A stretch of 64,000 nucleotides of DNA from Tomocerus qinae (taxonomy: Eukaryota; Arthropoda; Collembola; Entomobryomorpha; Tomoceridae). The stretch is taken from positions 47,678,001-47,742,000 of the forward strand of contig CM034546.1 of NCBI GenBank assembly GCA_020055645.1, written 5' to 3'. The stretch's first letter is position 1. Each line of letters begins with the position of its first letter. Below the pieces are notes generated by a model, which saw only the letters and a list, made by a program, of their open reading frames with translations, searched no databases and had not been told where the DNA came from. Positions 13,186 to 22,824 of the stretch are shown here, in pieces. Position numbers and translations under genes: made by a program.

Positions 13186-13950
13186 TGTGATGGGAGTGAG
13201 GTGGAGGAAGGAGGTGGAGTGACAGTAATGACGTGGAGGAAGAAGATGGAGGGAGTTGGAGTGAGAGGAATGAGAAGGGTAAGGTAAAGGAGGGAGGCAG
13301 AATGAGAGGAGTGGGGTAAAGGAGGGAGACATAGTGAGAGGAGTGGGATAGAAGAGTGAGGTGAAGTGGGAGGAGGGAGGTGGATTAAGAAGAGAGGGGT
13401 GGAGCTGGGAGAGGGAGTGAGAAGAGTGGGGTGGAGGAGGGAGGTGTAGTGGGAGGAGTGAGTTAGAGGGAGAAGAGTGGGGCCGGAGGAAGGAGTTAGA
13501 GTGAGAAGAGTGGGGTGGAGGAGGGAGGTGTAGTGGGAGGAGTGAGAAGAGAGGGGTGGAGCTGGGAGAGTGAGTGAGAAGAGTGGGGTGGAGGAGGGAG
13601 GTAGAGTGAGAGGAGTCAGAAGTGTGGCGTGGGGCAGGGAGGTAGAGTGAGAAGAGTGGGGTGGAGGAAGGAGTTAGAGTGAGAGGAGTGGGGTGGAGGA
13701 GGGGGTAGAGTGAGAGGAGTGTGGTGGAGTGAAACGAGAGGGGTGGAGCAGGGAGATAGAGTGAGGTGGAGGAGGAGGTAGAGTGAGAGGAGTGGGGTGG
13801 AGGAGGAGGTAGGGTGAGAGGAGTGGGGTGGAGGAGGGGGTAGAGTGAGAGGAGTGAGGTGGAGTGAAACGAGAGGGGTGGAGCAGGGAGAGAGAGAGTG
13901 AGGTGGAGGAAGTCAGAAGTGGAGTAGTGGGGTAGAGGTTAAAATGGGGA
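13186..13950. repeat. G+A-only minisatellite (polypurine tract)
   Basis: For about 760 bp the plus strand is almost purely purine with a few T. It is built from units such as gagtgagaggagtggggtgg and aggagggaggtagagtgag. A reverse-strand frame of Ser/Pro/Thr/Leu repeats is a by-product. Tracts like this can form triplex (H-DNA) structures. Confidence 0.85.
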
Positions 13951-14238
13951 ATTTTTCTCTCCTCACTTACTTCTCCACTTTTCACTCACTCATCAATAAG
14001 GTAAGCATACAATACACTACTAGGATTATTATGCATTTTGTACAGACCGAGACCGGACCGGACATATATGTAAAATGCCTAGGATATATGTATTTTCAGA
14101 TATCCTAGGCATTTTGCAAAATATTTTATGTACGGTCTACATAATAATACAAACTAGTGTTATTGTATGCTTACCTTTTAGTTGAGAAGTGAGTGAAAAG
14201 TGAAGAAATGAGTAAGGAGAGAAAAATTCTCCGTTTTT
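13941..14238. repeat. Long imperfect inverted repeat with a perfect inner palindrome
   Basis: The left arm from 13941 (aaaatggggaatttttctct) pairs with the right arm ending at 14238. Both arms carry ggtaagcatacaata and ctattaggattattatg-like segments. The centre has AAAATGCCTAGGATAT at 14072-14087 and its complement at 14100-14115. The purine tract abuts the left arm, while the right arm is followed by only a short gaggg-like stretch. This suggests a MITE-like hairpin whose left flank has expanded. Confidence 0.8.
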
Positions 14239-14934
14239 TACTTCCGCCTCCCTCTTTCGCCTCATTCCTAGCAGCGCTCTAAGCAACATCGAATCATAAT
14301 CACATTAAAGGGCAAAGATATTTCACAGAGATAAAAATTAATATTGAAAGCAGTTCATAACTGGAAACGTAAATAGTTCTGGAAAATCATTACAATTTAA
14401 TAGCTTATATTATAAGAATCTTATAAGAATCTTTAGATATAATTAAACGATTATTGACACAGCCATGACGTTATTTGATCCACGCCAAAATAAAATCAGT
14501 GTTTCAGCATCAAGAATGATGTAGAAGGTGTTGGCATGCTGTAGTAAACACTGAACAGGAAAGCCACTGAAATAAATACAGACAGAGTAGATTCGATAGA
14601 AAAATAATTTAATCTGAATAAAAAATATATAGTTATGGAGTATGGATAATAACTTAAATATTACGATTAAAAAAATAAAAACAGACAGACGTACCAAGCT
14701 ACACATAGACAAACATCAAACACGGGAGAATTCAGACATTGAACATTGAGCCTCGTTTGACAATAACGACATTTAATATAAGTTTCATGTAAAGATACCT
14801 TACCTTCAATTTTATTCTGTATTCGGTTAAGAATTAACGACACCTGGGTTAACTTATAAATACTATTGAAAAATCACTGTGGACTACAACTAAAGCGTTG
14901 TTAAAATATTTTAAGTTTGTGGCACACTGGCATT
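14239..14934. other. Intergenic, no supported gene
   Basis: A hydrophobic minus-strand frame at 14443-14712 exists, but no neighbouring exon or family motif supports it. Nothing else is seen. Confidence 0.4.
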
Positions 14935-15740
14935 TTTTGACGAGTTTTCATATGCGTTTACAAGTGGTCCGTCTGTGACAATAATTTCCCGCATATCGTA
15001 CACTGGTTTATTTTCTTCCGTTTGGGGGAGTGAAATGCGGCTTTATGTCCGCTGAGAGTTTCAGGTTGTTTGAAAACCTTTTCAAAGTGATTGCATTTGA
15101 GCTCGCCAAATTCTGCAAGAAGTCTGTGTAGTCTTGCGTGGCTTCTCTGATGGGAATCGTATTTGAATTTCTTTCCACAAGTGCCACAAGCGTATTTCTT
15201 TTCAGAGGCGTCGCTGTCCTTGTGGTCATTCAGGTCTTGTTTAGTGTACCACTTTTTCCGAAAATTTTGCATGATAATGTTTTACCTTCCACATGTTTTC
15301 TTTCATGGAGAGACAATGAAGTCTGGGATTTAAAAATCTCCCCGCAGGGACTACTGACGTAAGCATTAAAATTTGCCGAGTGATTGACGATGTGCACTCT
15401 TAATCCACTGTCGGATTTGAATATCTTGCCACAAACATTGCAGTTATAATTTGAAGGCCCGTTTTCCACATGAACTTCAACTTTATTTCGCTTAAGACCA
15501 TAATGACGTACGCGTACCCTCATATTTCACAAATTTCTGTCAGTTTTTCATTTTCATTTGTACCTCCATGTGACATTTTCAGATGATGATATCTTGTGTC
15601 AGCAGTTTTAAAAGTTTTTGAACATATTGTCAATAACACCATTTACACCAATAATTTCTTTACTTTTCAAATACGAAAATTTTTCCAAAATATTTTCATT
15701 TCCAACTGTATGCTCTGATTTTTCTATGGTACCTGAAATA
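14935..15740 (-). pseudogene. Decayed C2H2 zinc-finger gene
   Basis: On the minus strand, finger-like motifs run in order: a damaged CSKTFKTADTRYHHLKMSH, then CNVCGKIFKSDSGLRVHIVNH, a damaged CGEIFKSQTSLSLHERKH, a damaged TKQDLNDH, CGTCGKKFKYDSHQRSHARLH, a CNHFEKVF-type finger with HKAAFH, and CTICGKLL ending at QTDHL. The frame shifts near 15520 and again near 15245-15265. In-frame stops fall just after CEI and inside the last finger. Several first cysteines are missing. This is a dead relative of zinc-finger transcription factors such as the intact gene at 22,825. A remnant 5' splice acceptor may lie near 15730. Confidence 0.75.
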
Positions 15741-17092
15741 TTAAAATCATATTAATTTGATATTTAAACAAAGACAAATCATGTGAGAAATTATTCGCAG
15801 CAGATCTAAACTAAATGTGATAGTCAACATAAGTAAATTCGTAAAGTAATTTTACTTTAGTGATAATCTGATAATGATAATATTTAAAAGGCCGCTATTC
15901 ATATCCTACAAAATAAAATATAGTAAACAGTGCAAAAATTTTGTAAGGTTTATATCAAGGATTTCTGCCCTAGCCCTAAGGATAAAACACTGATCAATAT
16001 TTCATTGTTCAGCTTTATTCTAGTGACAACATAGGCCTATCCAACCTTTTGGGCCTATCAATTACACGAATTGAAATAACGCAAATAAATATTATAAATC
16101 TGAGTAATTTGATATGAAAAATAGCAAAAAAGGGAATGTTAAAGCTTTGATACATATTTAGTACAAGAATTTCATCAGATATTTATTATTATTTAGTAAT
16201 AAACACATGTTAATTGTGGAAAATAAATGAAAAAGTTTTTAAATGAAACAACTGAACGCGCCACTTTTCTGTTGCACTTGTCTTTCATCTGCTATTTTCC
16301 ATTTGATAAGATCAGATTTCTTATAATAAAGAAATTATTTTTAGAAAATTGGCTAAGACATGGAAAATTGATTATGTGCACAAATAACTATTTCTTTTAC
16401 CTGCACAAATTCAGTGATTTTCCATTGTTTGTGAACAAACAAAAACTTTAGTAGTAATATCGTTCTTATCTTTCAAAGGCAAACTTCTCATCTCACTCCA
16501 AAATTGAATAGTGTGAGAAAGATAATGTGAACACCTGTATTCACATTAGAATGACTCTTCCTAATTCTTCCCTTATTTCCTATACGCACATGTAGTTTAA
16601 TGGTTAGAATACTTGCCCGGATTGCGAGAGGTGCTAGCTTCGATACTAGCCGTGTGTGATAACTTTTTAGTCCTCTTTGTCCTGATTTGACTACCTTACT
16701 TACCAATCTATTCTAAATTATTCCTAATCATTCCTATCTCTGAGTCTATATCCCTAATGGAGATGTTTGTGTTCTCACAAGTAATTAACATTCTTATTTT
16801 CAAATATGGATTTTGTTTGTGACTAAAACCCTACTCTCTTGTACTCTCTTTCCCTACCCTCATTTACAATGGTTTTCGCACTCAAAATTCCATCACCATA
16901 ACTTTTGAAGATACCTGAATTTGCTTAGATTCCCATACAAAATCTGACTGCATGTCAGTAAGGTAATACTTTTAAGCCAGTTCATTTTAACTTAGAGCCA
17001 TACAAAGTTCATTTGTTAGCCATAAAGATTCATATTTCCCCATATACTCAAATACCTTTTGGACGGTGAATTTTTAGTATATACTTTCCGCT
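15741..17092. other. Intergenic, tRNA-like element only
   Basis: AT-rich sequence without a supported reading frame. The only structured piece seen is the tRNA-like cloverleaf at 16586-16658. Confidence 0.45.
16586..16658 (+). tRNA. tRNA-like sequence, probably a pseudogene or SINE head
   Basis: A 73-nt cloverleaf can be drawn. Acceptor arms are GCACATG/CGTGTGT, a weak D arm surrounds the A-box-like TAGTTTAATGG, the anticodon stem is CTTGC/GCGAG with loop CCGGATT, and the T arm is GCTAG/CTAGC with a TTCGA B-box core. Position 33 is C instead of U and the T loop has eight bases, so it is probably not functional. The loop would read GGA (Ser), but there is no long variable arm as real tRNA-Ser has. 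Confidence 0.4.
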
Positions 17093-20007
17093 TCACGCTT
17101 CCGAGTATTTCTCCCTTTCCCAGTCTTCATCATCGCTGTTATCTGGGTAAATCCAGCTAGCCGAATCCGAAGGTCCAGCTAGCCGAAGCCGAAGGTCCAG
17201 CTAGCCGAAGCCGAAGGTTGACACCCGAAGCCGAAGGTCCAGGTAGCCGAAGCCGAAGGTCCAGGTAGCCGAATCCGAAGGTCCAGGTAGCCGAAGCCGA
17301 AGGTACCAGCTAGCCGAAGCCGAAGAATGTACCAGGTAGCCGAAGTTCCGAAGGTCCAGCTACCCGAAATCAGAAGGTCCAGCTAGCCGAAGCCGAAGTA
17401 CCAGCTAGCCGACTCGAAGGTCCCGCTACCCGAAGCCGAAGGGATAAGTGAATCTACCCGAAGCCGAAGGTCCCGCTACCCGAAGCCGAAGGGATAAGTG
17501 AATCTACCCGAAGCCGAAGGTCCCGCTACCCGAAGCCGAAGGGATAAGTGAATCTACCCGAAGCCGAAGTAACAGCTACCCGAAGCCGAAGGTCCAGCTA
17601 CCCGAAGCCGAAGGTCCAGCTACCCGAAGCCGAAGGTCCAGCTACCCGAAGCCGAAGGTCCAGCTACCCGAAGCCGAAGGTCCAGCTACCCGAAGCCGAA
17701 GTACCAGCTACCCGAAGCCGAAGGTCCAGCTACCCGAAGCCGAAGGTCCAGCTACCCGAAGCCGAAGGTCCAGCTACCCGAAGCCGAAGGTCCAGCTACC
17801 CGAAGCCGAAGGTCCAGCGACCCGAAGCCGAAGGTCCAGCTAGCCGAAGCCGAAGTACCAGCTACCCGAAGCCGAAGGGATAAGTGAATCTACCCGAAGC
17901 CGAAGGTCCCGCTACCCGAAGCCGAAGGGATAAGTGAATCTACCCGAAGCCGAAGTACCAGCTACCCGAAGCCGAAGTACCAGCTACCCGAAGCCGAAGG
18001 TCCAGCTACCCGAAGCCGAAGGTCCAGCTACCCGAAGCCGAAGGTCCAGCTACCCGAAGCCGAAGTACCACCTACCCGAAGCCGAAGTACCACCTACCCG
18101 AAGCCGAAGGTCCAGCTACCCGAAGCCGAAGGTACCATCTAGCCGAAATCAGAAGGTCAAGCTAGCCGAAATCAGAAGGTAAAGCTACCTGAAATCAGAA
18201 GGTCAAGCTAGCCGAAATCAGAAGGTCAAGCTACCTGAAATCAGAAGGTCAAGCTAGCCGATATCAGAATGTCAAGCTAACAGAAATCAGAAGGTCAAGC
18301 TAGTCAATCTGTTTGTATCTTTGTCCATTGCTTTTTAGAATATGTTGAATCCCTATTAGAGCATATGAATCTTGGTAAAAATTCCAGCCCTGGGCAATAA
18401 TTGATTTAAAAAGAAGTTTTTGTGGAAATGTTTAAATCACTATTGTTAGTCAACGCAGAGTATACCACAAAAACTTTAAACTATAAAGTTGTAGGCAATA
18501 ATCTCAGATAACTGAAACTTGTGGCCCAATTTGCATTGATTTTTAAATGGAAAACTGATTTTTAAAATTTCCACCTTTTGAAAATTTGAAATTCAATAAT
18601 CTGGAACAGTCAATAATTACGTTGCACAATTTCCAATCTAGTTTTGGGGATTTAATGACTGCAAAAATGGTAACTTTAAACCCCAATAAAAGGGTCTTAT
18701 CTAATTGTTTAAATATTTAAATATTTTAAATAATGTACAGATTTTCGTTGTAAAGGTAGAAATTATGTTACTGCAGTTTGTTTTATGACTATTGAAAGGG
18801 CGAATCAAATAAAGCCTAGTCGCCTTACTCAGCCGATCTAAATATGAATACATAGTAGTTTTTGGTACGTAATAGATTTAAGTACTTGATGCAGTTTAGT
18901 TTTATGTATCCTTTGAGTAGCTGGTATTTCGGCTTCGGGTAGCTGGTACTTCGGCTTCGGGTAGCTGGACCTTCGGCTTCGGGTAGCTGGACCTTCGGCT
19001 TCGGGTAGCTGGACCTTCGGCTTCGGGTAGCTGGACCTTCGGCTTCGGGTAGCTGGTACTTCGGCTTCGGGTAACTGGACCTTCGGTTTCGGGTAGCTGG
19101 ACCTTCGGATTCGGCTACCTGGACCTTCGGATTAGGCTACCTGGACCTTCGGCTTACGGTAGCTGGACTTTTGGCTTTGGGTGTCATCCTTCGGCTTCGG
19201 GTAGCGGGACCTTCGGCTTCGGCTAGCTGGACCTTCTGATTTCTGGTAGCTGGACCTTCGAGTCGGCTAGCTGGTACTTCGGCTTCGGCTAGCTGGACCT
19301 TCTGATTTCGGGTAGCTGGACCTTCGGAACTTCGGCTACCTGGTACATTCTTCGGCTTCGGCTAGCTGGTACCTTCGGCTTCGGCTACCTGGACCTTCGG
19401 ATTCGGCTACCTGGACCTTCGGCTTCGGCTACCTGGACCTTCGGCTTCGGGTGTCAACCTTCGGCTTCGGCTAGCTGGACCTTCGGCTTCGGCTAGCTGG
19501 ACCTTCGGATTCGGCTAGCTGGATTTACCCGCTGTTATCTGACGATATACATCCAGAAAAGTCTGGATCAGAACTGTCATTCACAGAAGAAGGTTTCCTT
19601 TCGTCAACGCAATCGTATTCTTTATCACAGTTTACTGCTGCTCTGATTTTTGTTACAGATAATTGCTATAAAATATTAAACCGAATTTGGCGTTAGTTGT
19701 ATTTAATATTATAGTACCTAACCTATGAGGTAAGTAAATTTTAATTATGATACATTTCTTAAAGTTAAATTTATTATTTATTCCCTTATAAATTTATATT
19801 TATTTATTATTATTCTCTTATTTAAAATATTAGTTAAAAAATACCATTTATGGCGTAGTAATTGCATACCATATTTATGGGGGAAGGGAATATTTGCGAT
19901 CATAATCTAATTATTTATAAATATTTAGATAAACAAGTTTGTAAACTTCCAATACACACCTTCTTGGCTGCCAAACTATCTCTTCGTTTTACTTGAGTAT
20001 TTGCCAT
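17093..20007 (-). pseudogene. Small acidic gene split by a foldback element
   Basis: Exon 1 (20007-19960) gives 16 residues beginning MANTQVKRRDSLAAKK and ends at a GTGTGT donor. Exon 2 starts after TTTTATAG at 19665. With the element and one target duplication (17146-19541) disregarded, exon 2 stays open to the TGA at 17095-17093. The intact form would be about 74 residues: basic at the N-terminus, then Asp/Ser-rich (DSSDPDFSGC, SSDNSDDEDWE). That the frame is coherent across the excised element supports real coding. No family is recognised; it could equally be the 5' part of a larger lost gene. With the element in place the protein is interrupted. Confidence 0.5.
17146..19529. mobile_element. 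Foldback transposon with minisatellite arms and 12-bp TSD
   Basis: A perfect direct repeat, cgctgttatctg, flanks the element at 17134-17145 and 19530-19541. Both ends start GGTAAATCCAGCTAGCCGAA in inverted orientation. The first ~100 bp of the arms match in detail, including a single gttgacaccc variant. The arms are 22-bp repeats (gtccagctacccgaagccga and variants), about 1.16 kb on the left and 0.62 kb on the right. The ~600-bp centre (18304-18911) shows no coding sequence. Foldback elements are often non-autonomous MULE- or P-like transposons. A 12-bp duplication is a little long for MULEs (usually 8-11), so the class stays open. Confidence 0.9.
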
Positions 20008-20972
20008 ATCCAAAGATGTTTCTGTTGATTTATATAGTTTTCAATGTCAGCAATTTTATTTTCAGGTGTTTATTTTCATCACAATTGTTGTAGCAGTCAT
20101 ATTGCTTTCACAATCAGAAAAGATATCTAAAGGTTCTTGTTTTTTTATTAATGGAACTTATGTAATGGCAACCAGCATATCCCAAAATGTTGCTTAAAAC
20201 TGTAAAATCAATTCAAAATTAATTGTATAATTTAGCTATTAAACCAAATAACAAATATTTATCTACTTAATGGCTTACCAAATAGAATTCCTTGTCCAAT
20301 ATCAAAGAATTGGGAGTGCTATTTTGTAGACTTTCTTGTAATTTAGTTCTAACGACCGACATCACTTTCGATCAATTCTTTTTGGTATCTCTAACTTCGC
20401 AGAGCATTTTTCTTATTTAATCGACATTAGTTTCACAAGTTGGTAATAACGTAACAGTCTGGTCTAGATAATTTTTATTTTTTTTTTGAATTTTCCGTTT
20501 CAGTTTGTGCTTTACTTTTGCTGTTTTAGTCAACTTATAGCACAGTAGACAATGCCCTTCAGCTGTTGTTCTTGTCATCGTATAATTTATTTTAAAATTA
20601 AGTTCAACGAGTAAATGAATTATGATATCCAATGACGTTGAACGTCGAAATTTTATATTTTGGTGATTCCATATAAACTTTCCATATAAACTTCCTCTGT
20701 AGTGCAAGTGTAATATAATCATGAACATTGAACATGCTCGTTCCCCGCTATGTTTTCATGTTATTGCTTGTCTAATGTCTAAAAGCTTAAACTATATTTA
20801 ATTAAAATGTCAAATGTCTAATAATAAAGACTGTAATCACTATCGTATCAACTATGACAATTTTTTGTAGAAGAAAATTTTCAGCATTTACATTATCCCT
20901 CCCAATCAAAATGGATGAACATTTACCTTTCACAATATATAGATTACCTCAATACATTACTTTCTTTCTGTA
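20008..20972. other. Intergenic, no supported gene
   Basis: Only short open frames occur, for example minus 20417-20728, which has a Lys-rich tail and no motif. This includes the upstream side of the small gene ending at 20007. Confidence 0.4.
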
Positions 20973-20977
20973 CTACG

Positions 20978-21962
20978 CACTATGTTCCAGTTCCAGTGGA
21001 CTACTGGCCTTGAGTTTTTGGACTAATACCAAATAAGCTTTTATTCATTTTAAAAAGGGTTTTATTAACAAAGTACTTTTCCAAACTAGTGTGCTTGAAT
21101 TTTAAAAATGTTATTTGCACAATTTTCTAAAACCTCACCCCTCAATCACAGAAGCTCGCCCAAGTAAAGGGGCCGCATAAACTCTAATCGGCTAACCGAT
21201 GTAATCCAGAATCACTGAGATTCGTCAGTAGTATATAAACACCGTCTTTGTAAATTTTATTCAAAATCCGTCAACAAGTTCGACGGCTATCGGTATAAGA
21301 CAGACTGAGCAGTTTTATAAACGCTTGCTTTTTCGGGTAAGTCGTATCTTAAATTGGAGTAGCTATGTGCAGCCAGAAATGATTCCAAAAAATTCTTCAT
21401 AAAATAAGAAAATTTTTGAGGCTAAATGAATGGTGAGAAGTAATGAGACATTAGTTATAGTAACTTATACAATTTCAATAAGAGTGCATAATAATCAGAA
21501 AATACTACAGGCAGATATATATAACGGTCACAAATTTTTTTATGCTCAAAACATTTTGCACGCAATGTCTACAGCAGCTTCCAATTTCAAAATGTTTAAA
21601 ATTCGTTCCATATTTTATGCAGGGCATGAAAATGGTTGCCTTTTTGTACCTTTTTGCCTATTTGTGTCTTTTTCCTATGGCATTTTCTATACATGTGAAG
21701 CTGATTAATAAATAAATTTGAGGCTGTTTTCACATAAAATAATATTGCCTATTCTATGAAATTTGATTTATACCGTATAACATAGGAATTGCAATTCATT
21801 TCGTTTATTTTAAAATAACCAAAAAGGAAAAAGGTTACATTTTTGCTAGGCAAAAAGGCAATCAAAAAGGCAAAAAGGTAGCCTTTTTCATGCCCTGGTT
21901 TTATGATGTTTTTACTCTAAAATTACTGAGTACCAAAAACTCACGGCCACTGGAACATAGTG
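20978..21962. mobile_element. TIR element with CACTATGTTCCAG ends, host of a nested MITE
   Basis: CACTATGTTCCAG starts at 20978 and its complement ends at 21962. The similarity continues inward (ccagtgg, then tgagtttttgg). A 5-bp CTACG flanks both sides (20973-20977 and 21963-21967). About 700 bp remain once the nested MITE is removed, with no transposase frame, so it is non-autonomous. Superfamily unknown; a 5-bp duplication does not fit hAT. Confidence 0.65.
21620..21897. mobile_element. hAT-type MITE, 278 bp
   Basis: The ends CAGGGCATGAAAA are inverted, and the similarity extends into long pyrimidine/purine arms (gcctttttg repeats). Flanks attttatg (21612-21619) and gttttatg (21898-21905) match at 7 of 8 bases, the 8-bp duplication expected for hAT. 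It is nested in the 20978-21962 element. Confidence 0.8.
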
Positions 21963-21969
21963 CTACGCT

Positions 21970-22824
21970 GCGGCGTAAACATTGAAGTTAAGGTGTACTA
22001 TCATCAGCGCAGACAAACCGAAGAAAGCATTTTTCCTTGCAAGGCGGTGTTTTTTGAGCTTCGTTAGGAGCAGAATGACGGAGACGGAAGAGAAAACAAG
22101 AAACTGACTGGATTGATTGGCGGCTTGGCGGACAGAGAAGAAAAATAAAAACTATTTTGCATTCCATCCAACATCAAACATTGAACATCAAACTGCAATT
22201 TCCAGTATTTAGAATTATGAAATTTACCTGATTTAATTAACATACATCTTAATATTGTTAACGTTAACCGAAAAGATATTTGTTGGGTTTTAGGTGTCAG
22301 ACATCAGATGAGTAAAGTCAAGTCACATGTAACGTCTCCGATCACCGATCACTGATTACCGATACAAAATTGGCCTTGGCGTACAAAGTCTTCACGTAAG
22401 TACACAAATTAATTTAAATTAATATCTTTTACTACCTTCAACCTTTTCTCAGGGGTCAGGCTCAGGCTAAAACTTGTCAAATCTTACAATCGACAATCAA
22501 TTTTTTTTAAAGGAAATAAATATGAAATAACACTAACAGCCAACAGCTGATCACAAGCTAGTTTAAGCACTAACTATAAATATTAACTATTGCCAACAGC
22601 TTCATTCATCAGTGATTGGATGTTCGATGTCTTTATCATTTATATATTAAATAGTGAATAGGGGTATGTTTTCAGTTTTGTAAATAAAAAAATGTAACAA
22701 CGTTTTATAACAATTTTTATTTTTGCGTTTTGTATAGGCAGAAATCAGCCAAGAAAACGATGAAGATTTAAAATAACTTCAGGTCTGATTCTCTGATTGC
22801 ATTGCCTGAACAGTTGACGGTAAA
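21970..22824. other. Upstream region of the zinc-finger gene
   Basis: It must contain the promoter and 5' UTR of the gene starting at 22825. A possible 5' UTR acceptor (tttgtatag) lies near 22737. No TATA box is convincing. Confidence 0.35.

Noticed and set aside
13674..13985. Minus-strand Ser/Pro/Thr-rich frame
   Set aside because: Translation of the polypurine minisatellite, not a protein gene.
14443..14712. Hydrophobic minus-strand frame resembling membrane helices
   Set aside because: AT-rich DNA easily gives Phe/Ile/Leu runs; no neighbouring exon or receptor motif supports it.
16586..16658. Functional tRNA-Ser(GGA)
   Set aside because: No long variable arm, C at position 33 and an 8-nt T loop; kept only as a tRNA-like feature.
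17548..18182. Plus-strand frames of repeated YPKPK/LPEAE peptides
   Set aside because: They are a by-product of the 22-bp foldback-arm repeat; no splice sites or start context, and both orientations exist.
20417..20728. Minus-strand 103-codon frame with Lys-rich tail
   Set aside because: No domain, and no linkage to the nearby small gene could be shown.
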